From Sphingomonas sp. URHD0057 (GTDB lineage Bacteria > Pseudomonadota > Alphaproteobacteria > Sphingomonadales > Sphingomonadaceae): a stretch of DNA of 64,000 bases. This document shows, in pieces, positions 45,500 to 51,932 of the stretch (its first letter is position 1; every line of letters starts with the position of its first letter). The DNA lies in assembly GCF_000620665.1 (NCBI RefSeq), contig NZ_JIAU01000008.1, positions 124,001-188,000 on the forward strand. Direction: 5' to 3'. Both the position numbers and the translations under genes were made by a program. Under the pieces are notes generated by a model. The model was given only the letters and a program-made list of their open reading frames with translations, did not search any database and was not told the DNA's origin.

Positions 45500-45614
45500 G
45501 ACAAAGGCCGATCAAAAGCGAGAGGATGACGTGCTGCGGCGAATGCTGAGCATGAAACCCGCGCCCCACAAGGACCAGCCTAAGAAGGGCAAACGGTCAG
45601 CTTCTCGCCCGTAG
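45498..45614 (+). CDS. 38-residue charged protein, divergent partner of the HEPN gene
   Basis: Encodes MTKADQKREDDVLRRMLSM then KPAPHKDQPKKGKRSASRP. It resembles small alphaproteobacterial proteins with an RRML...PxPHK pattern (from memory, unverified). The start codon shares bases with the HEPN start on the other strand, so each gene's upstream region is the other's coding sequence. A TATATA at 45484-45489 could be a -10 element. An antitoxin role is conceivable by position and size but not shown. Its 3' end overlaps the 63-residue gene by 35 bases. Confidence 0.45.
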   Translation: MTKADQKREDDVLRRMLSMKPAPHKDQPKKGKRSASRP

Positions 45615-45771
45615 CGGCCACGACAAAGCCGCCGTCGCGCTGCTCGACCAGCTCGCCCGTGCAAAGCTTCATTCGACGCACCCTCTTGAGGAAGCGCCGG
45701 TCGTGATATTCGTAGAGAGTTAGTCCAGCCCCTTTTGCATCCGTAACTGGGATGCTCTTCACATAACTCAC
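45580..45771 (-). CDS. 63-residue passenger protein of unknown function
   Basis: A small beta-rich protein (VKSIPVTDAKGAGLTLYEYHDRRFLKRVRRMKLCTGELVEQRD..., ending GEKLTVCPS) with two cysteines. Similar short proteins with a TLYEYxDRRFL and LxTGExVE pattern occur in sphingomonads as far as I recall, with no function known. It lies within the transposon and reads towards the HEPN gene. A perfect palindrome 40 bases upstream of its start may control it. Confidence 0.6.
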   Translation of the reverse strand: MSYVKSIPVTDAKGAGLTLYEYHDRRFLKRVRRMKLCTGELVEQRDGGFVVAATGEKLTVCPS

Positions 45772-45810
45772 AGGCCCGCTCCCAATTTGCGGACGATTCG
45801 GCGGGCGGAA

Positions 45811-45826
45811 CCTAACTCAAGTTAGG
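45811..45826. promoter_or_regulatory. 16-bp palindrome in the passenger region
   Basis: CCTAACT-CA-AGTTAGG is a perfect inverted repeat of 7-base arms between the divergent 63-residue gene (minus) and the 30-residue gene (plus). There is no T run after it, so it looks like an operator rather than a terminator. Confidence 0.45.
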
Positions 45827-45887
45827 CAGGAAACAACCCGGTCAGGGTTAATGGGAACGCCGGCTAAAGTCGTTCGTCTAGGCGCGC

Positions 45888-45980
45888 ATGCCGCTTGGCC
45901 TGATCATCGCCTACAACGCCCTAGTGCTGGCCTTTGCGGTGGCGGCCGCGGGGCTCTGGTATCTGACCCGAGAACGGTAA
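45888..45980 (+). CDS. 30-residue membrane peptide
   Basis: A 31-codon frame encoding one hydrophobic helix (MPLGLIIAYNALVLAFAVAA) followed by a short positively charged end (LWYLTRER), a layout like type I toxins and small membrane-stress peptides. No strong ribosome site precedes it. It ends two bases before the stop of the convergent zinc-ribbon gene. Too short to be sure, but the hydrophobic pattern and clean fit between neighbours favour a real gene. Confidence 0.4.
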   Translation: MPLGLIIAYNALVLAFAVAAAGLWYLTRER

Positions 45981-45982
45981 GA

Positions 45983-46132
45983 CTAGCCCCAAGGGCTTCC
46001 TCCGCCAGGTTTGCGCGGCGGAAGGTGACACTCACACTCGCGGCCATAGTAGCCTTTCCCGCCGATCGACTTTCCACAGTCGGGACATTGCTTCACTGAT
46101 GCGGGATCGGGAATGCGCGGTTTCTTAGCCAT
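45983..46132 (-). CDS. 49-residue zinc-ribbon-like peptide
   Basis: Encodes MAKKPRIPDPASVKQCPDCG, then KSIGGKGYYGRECECHLPP and a Gly/Pro-rich end. Cys16, Cys19, Cys33, Cys35 and His36 form a likely zinc knuckle. Proteins this small with one zinc site often bind nucleic acid. It faces the 30-residue membrane peptide gene convergently. The start lies close to the putative promoter of the non-coding region on the other strand. Confidence 0.5.
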   Translation of the reverse strand: MAKKPRIPDPASVKQCPDCGKSIGGKGYYGRECECHLPPRKPGGGSPWG

Positions 46133-46177
46133 CCGCCACCGATACGCCGATGAGAACGATTCGTGAACGCTGGATCG

Positions 46178-46208
46178 TTGACGAAAGATTTGCGTTTAGG
46201 TTGATAAT
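46178..46208 (+). promoter_or_regulatory. candidate promoter of the non-coding RNA region
   Basis: TTGACG at 46178-46183 and GATAAT at 46203-46208 with a 19-base spacer; each hexamer differs from consensus at one base. It would start a plus-strand transcript near 46215, exactly where the long closing helix of the folded region begins. Confidence 0.35.
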
Positions 46209-46213
46209 GGCTA

Positions 46214-46485
46214 GGGTAACGACTGCCCGCCGCAAGTTAGTCAGACAACCGAATTAACGGCTGGGTAGAGACCGGCAATGAGAGCAAACATGCTCCGTCT
46301 TGCCAAACCGAACGCGGGTGTAGCGGATAACTAGCACCCCTTTCGGCCACTTACATACTATCTGCATGTCAGTTCCTTAGTGGGTCCGGGGTGAAAGCCC
46401 CGGGCTCCCGGGACGCCCCTTGCGCCCGGTGTCCAGTAGGCTCCGGGGCAATCGCTAAGAAAAAGACGGCGGACAGTCGCCACCC
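46214..46485 (+). ncRNA. candidate structured non-coding RNA, transposon passenger
   Basis: About 270 bases without a credible gene fold into a closed structure. The ends pair: GACTGCCCGCCG (46221-46232) with CGGCGGACAGTC (46467-46478), 11 of 12 pairs, extended by GGGT/ACCC outside a small loop. Inside are a two-step hairpin at 46274-46304 (GGCAA/TTGCC, GAGCA/TGCTC), a long hairpin at 46308-46346 (CCGAA/TTCGG, GGGTG/CACCC, TAG/CTA), an 8-bp helix 46376-46383 with 46452-46459 containing two G-U pairs, and a GAAA-loop hairpin at 46386-46403. Wobble pairs mostly favour the plus strand, one favours minus. I matched it to no known family. The rest of 46133-46596 holds further weaker hairpins (for example GGATT/AATCC at 46539-46576). 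Confidence 0.4.
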
Positions 46486-46596
46486 CCGCAAATACAGGCG
46501 CTTAGAGCGGGAGTCGAATCGCTTAGTAACTCCGTTGTGGATTAACGCGTCCAGCGTTTTCGGCGCTCGCCAATCCAGAGCGGGGCGCGGAAGTAA

Positions 46597-47490
46597 TTAG
46601 GCTGCGAGTTGAGCAGTCCGCCGATAGGTCAGGCGCTTGCCGAACGATCCTTGCAGGGCTTTGTCGGCGCGCTCGCGGTCGCTGATATCCTTGGTCGAAT
46701 AGCGGAAATCGAACTCGGCCAGATAACGGTGAATGTGCGCTTGCGACCAGTGGTGATAGGTGCCGATCACGCCACGCTTAAGGATAGAAAAGAAGTTTTC
46801 CACCGTGTTGGAATGGGTCTCGCCGCGAGCGAACTCGAAACGGTGATCGACATAGCCGTGGGAAGCGAACTCGCTGCCCACATGGCGATAGTTGATCGAA
46901 CCATCGGTGCGAAGGTCAGAGGCGCGATCGACGTTCGTTACCAGCGCGCCGCGCAGTGTCTTTGCGTTGACGTTGGCAATGTGAAAGCTGCGCGCCTTTC
47001 CGCCGCGCTCGATCAGCGCGACGACAACTTTTTTGGGAGCAACCTTGCGGTGCTTTTGCTTTGACGCGGAGCCGCCAACGAACGCTTCGTCACTCTCGAC
47101 AACCTTGCCGGGACCACCGAGCGGAGAACCGTCGTCCTTCATGGCCTCGCGGATGCGGTGGCACATGAACCAGGCCGTTTTGTAAGTTACGCCGAGCATA
47201 CGGTGGATCTGATGGGCGCTCATGCCCTTCTTGCCCGCGCAAAGCAGATGATTGCACAGAAGCCATTTGTTGAGCGCGATCTTTGAACGCTCGAATACGG
47301 TGCCGACGGTGACAGTGAACTGCTCGCGGCACGAATTGCACTGATACAGCCCCTCGCGCCCGCCAGTAACGGCGGTAGCATTGATAAGCCCGCAATGCGG
47401 ACACTCGGCACCGTCCGGCCAACGCAGCGCCTCTAGGTGCTTGCGAGCTGCGACGGGGTCGATGAAGCGGGGTGCAAGAATGTCGTCCAT
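46597..47490 (-). CDS. IS1595-family (ISXO2-like) transposase
   Basis: A 297-residue DDE transposase, apparently intact. The N-terminal zinc ribbon is Cys30-x2-Cys33 and Cys51-x2-Cys54. Catalytic candidates are Asp134 (VESDEAFVGG), Asp196 (LRTDGSINY) and Glu231 in the HSNTVENFFSILKRG motif that defines the ISXO2-like group. It is 48 bases from the right inverted repeat, which itself supplies a -35 element. Intact catalytic residues and a perfect target duplication suggest recent movement. Confidence 0.95.
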   Translation of the reverse strand: MDDILAPRFIDPVAARKHLEALRWPDGAECPHCGLINATAVTGGREGLYQCNSCREQFTVTVGTVFERSKIALNKWLLCNHLLCAGKKGMSAHQIHRMLGVTYKTAWFMCHRIREAMKDDGSPLGGPGKVVESDEAFVGGSASKQKHRKVAPKKVVVALIERGGKARSFHIANVNAKTLRGALVTNVDRASDLRTDGSINYRHVGSEFASHGYVDHRFEFARGETHSNTVENFFSILKRGVIGTYHHWSQAHIHRYLAEFDFRYSTKDISDRERADKALQGSFGKRLTYRRTAQLAA

Positions 47491-47498
47491 GTGACTCT

Positions 47499-47525
47499 AA
47501 TCTACCCGCTCGTCTGCTTTGTCAA
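47499..47525 (-). promoter_or_regulatory. transposase promoter overlapping the right inverted repeat
   Basis: On the minus strand TTGACA (47520-47525) lies within the right terminal repeat, and TAGATT (47499-47504) follows after 15 bases, nine bases before the transposase ATG. The single mismatch between the two repeats falls in this hexamer (left TTGAGA), so only the right end has a consensus -35. Confidence 0.4.
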
Positions 47526-47538
47526 GTATATAATTGCC
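47514..47538. repeat. right terminal inverted repeat
   Basis: Inverted copy of the left end, 24 of 25 positions identical, outermost bases GGC on the strand reading inward. It is followed immediately by the right AACTTGTT duplication. Confidence 0.92.
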
Positions 47539-47546
47539 AACTTGTT
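47539..47546. repeat. right 8-bp target-site duplication
   Basis: Exact copy of the AACTTGTT next to the left end. Removing the element and one copy restores a continuous intergenic sequence upstream of the nfrB-like gene. Confidence 0.95.
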
Positions 47547-47615
47547 GTTTAATTCATGTTATGCCATTTGTCCTCGCGCTCGGTTCTTCTTGATTCGCCT
47601 TCAGGGGAGGCCGCC

Positions 47616-47657
47616 ATGAACCGATCGAACTCTCGCACATCCCTATTCCTTAACTAG
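47616..47657 (+). CDS. possible 13-residue leader peptide
   Basis: A 14-codon frame (MNRSNSRTSLFLN) preceded by AGGGGAGG five bases before its ATG, the best ribosome site in this region. It ends 13 bases before the GTG of the nfrB-like gene, which itself has no ribosome site, and is in a different frame. Termination-reinitiation would explain this layout. It could also be chance. Confidence 0.3.
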   Translation: MNRSNSRTSLFLN

Positions 47658-47670
47658 CCGGCCACTTCGC

Positions 47671-49041
47671 GTGGACATTGCGGTGATGTTGAGCCGCGCG
47701 GCGGCGGAACTTGCGCTTTTTGCAGGCGCCGGCTTCCTTCTGTTCGGCATCAACGACCTTCTGGTCGACCTGATTTACTTTAGCCGGCGGCTGTGGCGCT
47801 CAGTCACCGTCTATCGGCGCCATCGCCCGGCTTACGCCAGTTACTGGGTATTCAAGGAAAAGCCGGGCTTTATCGCGATCCTTGTTCCCGCCTGGGATGA
47901 AGCCGCGGTCATCGCGTCGATGCTCAAGGCGACGCTGAAGCGGCTGGACTATCCCGACTACCGAATCTTCGTCGGGCATTACCGCAACGATCCGGCGACG
48001 GCCGCGGCGATCGCCAGCATTGCCGACCCGCGCGTCCTGCCGGTACAGGTCGAGGCCGACGGACCGACCACCAAGGCAGACTGCCTCAACCACCTCTACG
48101 ATGCCCTGATCGCGTTTGAGATCGAGAGCGGCCGCTCGGCAAAGGCGGTGGTCCTGCACGATGCGGAAGACGTCGTGCATCGCTTTGAGCTGCGCATCTT
48201 CGATGGGCTGATCGACCGCGCCGCCGTCATCCAGTTGCCGGTGCTGCCGCTGGTCGATTCGCACTCGCGCTGGATCAGCGGCCATTATTGCGACGAGTTC
48301 GCCGAAGCGCACATCAAGGAGCTGGTCGTGCGCGAAGCCGTCGGCGCCGCGATCCCCCTCGCCGGCGTCGGTTGCGCGATTGCCCGCAAGCCGCTCGCCC
48401 AGCTCGCCGCGATGGAGGACGGAAAGCCGTTCGCGGGCAGCAGCATGACCGAGGACTATGAGGTCGGTCTGAGGATCGGCGCCCTCGGCCTCAAGACCAT
48501 GTTCGTGCGCATCCCCGCGACGCCGGCCGAGCCTGGCGTGGTCGCGACCCGCGGGCATTTCCCGGCAACCCTCGGCGATGCTGTGCGCCAGAAGGCCCGC
48601 TGGCTGGGCGGCATTGCGCTTTCGGGATGGGATCGCCTCGGCTGGACCGGAGGGCTTGGCGAGCGCTGGATGCGGATGCGCGACCGCCGCGGCCCGCTCG
48701 CCGCGTTGCTGCTGCTCGCCGCTTACTCCGCCGCCCTCCTGTGGTCCCAGCTGTGGCTGGCCGAGCTGCTCGGCGCGCCGGTCCAGGCAAGAATGGACCA
48801 CACGCTGACCTTGTTGCTGACGATCAACTTCTGGCTGCTCGCGTGGCGGGCGTTGCTGCGGGCCTGGTTCACCGCCTCGGCCTACGGCTGGACCGAAGGT
48901 TTGTTGTCGGTCCCGCGCCTCGTCGTCGGCAACGTGATCGCCATGCTCGCCGCATTCCGCGCGGTTTCACTGCACCTTGGCGGCGGCGCCAGGCGCTGGG
49001 ACAAGACCCGGCACATCTTCCCCGCTGAACTGCCTCAATGA
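47671..49041 (+). CDS. NfrB-like membrane glycosyltransferase
   Basis: A 456-residue processive-type GT2 protein resembling the N4 adsorption protein B (NfrB). One N-terminal helix (residues 12-32) precedes the catalytic domain with VLHDAEDVVH, STMTEDYEVGLR-like acceptor region (SSMTEDYEVGLR) and QKARWLGGI (QxxRW); three or four helices follow. NfrB with NfrA makes a secreted polysaccharide in E. coli. GTG start at 47671; an ATG at 47686 is an alternative. It overlaps the next gene by four bases. Confidence 0.8.
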   Translation: MDIAVMLSRAAAELALFAGAGFLLFGINDLLVDLIYFSRRLWRSVTVYRRHRPAYASYWVFKEKPGFIAILVPAWDEAAVIASMLKATLKRLDYPDYRIFVGHYRNDPATAAAIASIADPRVLPVQVEADGPTTKADCLNHLYDALIAFEIESGRSAKAVVLHDAEDVVHRFELRIFDGLIDRAAVIQLPVLPLVDSHSRWISGHYCDEFAEAHIKELVVREAVGAAIPLAGVGCAIARKPLAQLAAMEDGKPFAGSSMTEDYEVGLRIGALGLKTMFVRIPATPAEPGVVATRGHFPATLGDAVRQKARWLGGIALSGWDRLGWTGGLGERWMRMRDRRGPLAALLLLAAYSAALLWSQLWLAELLGAPVQARMDHTLTLLLTINFWLLAWRALLRAWFTASAYGWTEGLLSVPRLVVGNVIAMLAAFRAVSLHLGGGARRWDKTRHIFPAELPQ

Positions 49042-50129
49042 GGCCATCGCTTCGCTTTCTCGCGCTGGTCGTGGTCGGCTGGGCCGGCATCCGTTCGGCG
49101 ACGCTCCGGTCTCTCCCGGGCAGCGAGATGTTCCGGATCGTTCGGAGCGAAGCTAAGACGACCGTGCCGCCGATCGTCCCGACGCAATTCCCGCCGATCG
49201 AGCCGGCGCAGCCGTATGAAGCGGCGAGCGATGTGCTTGCCCAGCCGCAGCTGGCTCAGGCCGCGGCCATCGCGCCCCGGATCGTCACAGTCCCGATCTA
49301 TTATGTCCCGGCGTCAGCACCCGTTTCGTCCCGCCGGCCCAGTCTCGTAAGCCTTCCTCCCGAGCCGGCTCCGGCATTCTTCTCGCCGATCCCGGTCCTC
49401 GATGAATGGCCGTTGTCGCGCATTGCGGCGAACTCGATGCCGCAGCGGCGCTCGTCCGTTATCGTGGCCGCTCAGAGCATTCCCGCCACGCTCAATAAGC
49501 TCGACCGCCTGCAACTGACCGCGTGGGCCCTGATCCGCGGGCGCCAGGGCGAGGCCCTGGGGCCGAGCTCGCTGGCCAATGGCGGGCAGCTCGGCGGCAG
49601 CCAGGCCGGCTCGCGCCTGACCTACAATGTCACCCGCCAGATCGCAGCGAGCCTGCGCTTCAGCTCCGACATCGGCCGGCGCGGCGGGGAAGTTGCCGGC
49701 GGGGTCCGTCTCCAGCCGCTGCGCAGCATCCCGGTCTGGATCACCGCGGAGCGCCGCCAGCGGCTCGGGACCGACGGCAGCGGCCGCGATGCCTTCGCTT
49801 TGTTCATGGAGGGCGGCATTTATCAGCGACCAATGCTGTGGGACTTCGACCTCGACGCCTATCTTCAAGGCGGCGTGGTTGGGCTCCACCGCCGCGACCG
49901 CTTCATCGACGGCGCCCTCACGCTGACGCGGCCGATCTACCGCAACTTCTCCGCCGGATTTGGCGTGTGGGGCGGGGCGCAGCCCGGCCTCTATCGAATC
50001 GATGCCGGCCCCCGCGTCACCATGAAAGTCCGCAACAACGTCCGCGTTCACTTCGATTGGCGCCAGCGCCTGGCCGGGAACGCCCAGCCCGGCTCCGGGC
50101 CAGCCGTCACCCTCGCGACGGATTTCTAA
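49038..50129 (+). CDS. NfrA C-terminal-like outer-membrane protein
   Basis: A 363-residue protein with a hydrophobic start, a Pro-rich linker (residues 35-125) and a C-terminal domain rich in alternating aromatic/polar strands (LTYNVTRQIAASLRFSSDIG, WDFDLDAYLQGGVVG), ending in the typical outer-membrane residue Phe. It resembles the C-terminal beta-barrel part of NfrA without its TPR region. Being coupled to the NfrB-like gene, it probably exports the glycan made by that enzyme. Confidence 0.65.
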   Translation: MRPSLRFLALVVVGWAGIRSATLRSLPGSEMFRIVRSEAKTTVPPIVPTQFPPIEPAQPYEAASDVLAQPQLAQAAAIAPRIVTVPIYYVPASAPVSSRRPSLVSLPPEPAPAFFSPIPVLDEWPLSRIAANSMPQRRSSVIVAAQSIPATLNKLDRLQLTAWALIRGRQGEALGPSSLANGGQLGGSQAGSRLTYNVTRQIAASLRFSSDIGRRGGEVAGGVRLQPLRSIPVWITAERRQRLGTDGSGRDAFALFMEGGIYQRPMLWDFDLDAYLQGGVVGLHRRDRFIDGALTLTRPIYRNFSAGFGVWGGAQPGLYRIDAGPRVTMKVRNNVRVHFDWRQRLAGNAQPGSGPAVTLATDF

Positions 50130-50183
50130 CGCCTTCGACCTTGGCCCGCCGCCCGATTTGCGGCTAGTCCTTGGGTGCAGCCC

Positions 50184-51092
50184 ATGGACATCTACCTTCC
50201 CATCGCCGGCCAGTCGGTCAACGCGCTGTTCATTGTCATCCTGGGCTTCCTCGTCGGCGTGCTGTCGGGGATGTTCGGCGTCGGCGGCGGATTCCTGACC
50301 ACTCCGCTGCTGATCTTCTACGGCATTCCGCCGACGGTCGCGGTGGCCTCGGCATCGACGCAGATCACGGGCGCGAGCGTGTCGGGCGTCATGGTCCACA
50401 TGCGGCGCGGCGGCGTCGATGTGAAAATGGGCGCGGTGATGACCTTCGGCGGACTGCTTGGATCGGTCGTCGGCGCGGCCTTCTTCCGCGTTCTCCAGTC
50501 GAACGGCCAGATCGACGTCGTGGTGGGCTCCCTGTACGTCCTCATCCTCGCCTCGATTGGCGGGCTGATGCTCAAGGATGCGCTGGTTGCGCTGGGCTAT
50601 GTCAGCGCCAGACCGGCCAAGGCGGCTCCGCGGCACAATCGGTGGGTCGCGTCATTGCCCTTGCGCTGGCGCTTCTACAGTTCCGGCTTGTACATTTCGC
50701 CGGTCGCACCGCTGGCGCTCGGCTTCCTCGCCGGAGTTCTCACCGTGTTCCTCGGCATCGGCGGCGGCTTCATCCTCGTTCCGGCGATGATCTACCTGCT
50801 CGGCATGCCGGCCCGCATCGTGATCGGCACGAGCCTGGTGATGGTCCTGACGGTGAGCGCGGCGACGACGATGATCCACGCACTGACGACGCGGGCCGTC
50901 GACATCGTGCTCGCGGGTCTGCTGCTGATTGGCGGCGTGGTCGGCGCGCAATACGGCGCCTTGCTCACCTTGCGCATCAAGCCGGATCTTCTGCGCCTCG
51001 CCTTGTCGGTGATCATCCTGCTGGTCGCCGCGCGCATGGCGCTGGGGCTCGCCTGGCGCCCCGACGAGATCTTCTCGATCGAATATTTGTGA
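50184..51092 (+). CDS. TauE/SafE-family sulfite/anion exporter
   Basis: A 302-residue protein with eight hydrophobic segments in two repeats: GMFGVGGGFLTTPLL and GIGGGFILVPAMIYLLGMPARIVIGTSL are the paired family motifs. It is of the subgroup encoded with TIGR02186 proteins. A GTG three codons upstream is in frame; the ATG is preferred. Ligand may be sulfite, sulfonate or another small anion. It overlaps the TIGR02186 gene by four bases. Confidence 0.9.
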   Translation: MDIYLPIAGQSVNALFIVILGFLVGVLSGMFGVGGGFLTTPLLIFYGIPPTVAVASASTQITGASVSGVMVHMRRGGVDVKMGAVMTFGGLLGSVVGAAFFRVLQSNGQIDVVVGSLYVLILASIGGLMLKDALVALGYVSARPAKAAPRHNRWVASLPLRWRFYSSGLYISPVAPLALGFLAGVLTVFLGIGGGFILVPAMIYLLGMPARIVIGTSLVMVLTVSAATTMIHALTTRAVDIVLAGLLLIGGVVGAQYGALLTLRIKPDLLRLALSVIILLVAARMALGLAWRPDEIFSIEYL

Positions 51093-51856
51093 CGGCGCGC
51101 CTGCCCCCGATCCTGCTTGGCCTGCTCGCGCCGTTGGTGGTCGCGGCGGACAAGCCGGTGCTGGTGCCGGACATTTCCGCGCGCCAGGTGCAGATTCGCT
51201 ACAGCTTCACCGGCGCGCAATTGTTGCTGTTCGGAGCGGTGATCTATCCGGGCGGGCGGCCGCCGAACCGGCCATTGGACATCGCCGTCGTGCTGCGCGG
51301 GCCGGTGCAGCCGATCCTGGTCCGCGAGAAACAGAAGATCGCCGGCATCTGGATGAATGCGGATTCGAACCGCTTCCGCTCCGCGCCTTCCTTTTACGCA
51401 GTGGCGTCGTCACGCCCGATCAAGGACCTCGTCAACGACCGCACCGCCGCAATCTACGAGCTCGGATTGCACAATCTGCAGCTGTCGCCGGGCGGCGGAG
51501 CCCTGCCCGAGAAGGAGCGGCGGTTCGAAGCCGGCCTGCTCGACCTCCGGCGCCGGCACGGCCTTTATTACGAGGATCCCCACGGCGTCGAGATCAACGG
51601 CGGCGTGCTCTACCGGGCGACCATCACCATCCCGAGCCAAGTGCCCGTCGGCACCTACACCGCCGAAACCTTCCTGATCGATCGCGGCCGAGTTCTTGCG
51701 GCCGCGACTCGTGATATCCAGATCGACAAGTCGGGATTCGAGCGGTTCGTGGCCCTCGCCGCCCGCCGCCATCAGTTCCTCTATGGCTTGGCCTCCGTGG
51801 CGCTGTCGCTGGCCCTCGGCTGGGCCGCCGCGGCCGCCTTCAGGCGACGGATCTGA
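51089..51856 (+). CDS. TIGR02186-type membrane-anchored protein
   Basis: A 255-residue protein with a signal peptide, a periplasmic domain (VQIRYSFTGAQLLLFGAVIYPGG, DIAVVLRGP, GIWMNADSNRFRSAPSFYAVASSRP) and a C-terminal transmembrane helix (residues 233-252). The family regularly accompanies TauE/SafE exporters and has no assigned biochemical role. GTG start overlaps the exporter stop. Confidence 0.85.
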   Translation: MTARLPPILLGLLAPLVVAADKPVLVPDISARQVQIRYSFTGAQLLLFGAVIYPGGRPPNRPLDIAVVLRGPVQPILVREKQKIAGIWMNADSNRFRSAPSFYAVASSRPIKDLVNDRTAAIYELGLHNLQLSPGGGALPEKERRFEAGLLDLRRRHGLYYEDPHGVEINGGVLYRATITIPSQVPVGTYTAETFLIDRGRVLAAATRDIQIDKSGFERFVALAARRHQFLYGLASVALSLALGWAAAAAFRRRI

Positions 51857-51932
51857 GCCATCGTCCCTAAGTTAATTTTAACCGCTCGCGGGTAAGCCGC
51901 TTCCTTACAGGCTAACTGATTTGCGAGCGGAC

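Larger units (their letters stand above)
44806..47538. mobile_element. IS1595-family transposon carrying passenger genes
   Basis: A 2,733-bp element bounded by 25-bp inverted repeats (24/25 identical, both starting GGCAATTATATACTTGA) and by 8-bp direct repeats. The ISXO2-type transposase occupies only the right 0.9 kb. The remaining 1.8 kb carries five small genes on both strands and a long structured non-coding region, all with no matching role in transposition. IS1595-family elements with passenger genes are known as a class, but I do not recognise this cargo. Insertion is in the gap upstream of the IalB-like gene and of the nfrB-like gene. Confidence 0.95.

Noticed and set aside
46133-46596. 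RNase P RNA, tmRNA, 6S RNA, group I intron or cobalamin riboswitch
   Set aside because: GGTGAAAGCC...GGGCTCC superficially recalls the RNase P core, but the other conserved regions (ACAGAA near the 3' end, AGAGGAA) are absent; tmRNA, 6S, intron core and B12-box motifs were not found either.
46391-46600. 69-codon plus-strand frame in the non-coding passenger region
   Set aside because: GTG start without ribosome site, no hydrophobic or domain pattern, and it lies over the predicted RNA helices.
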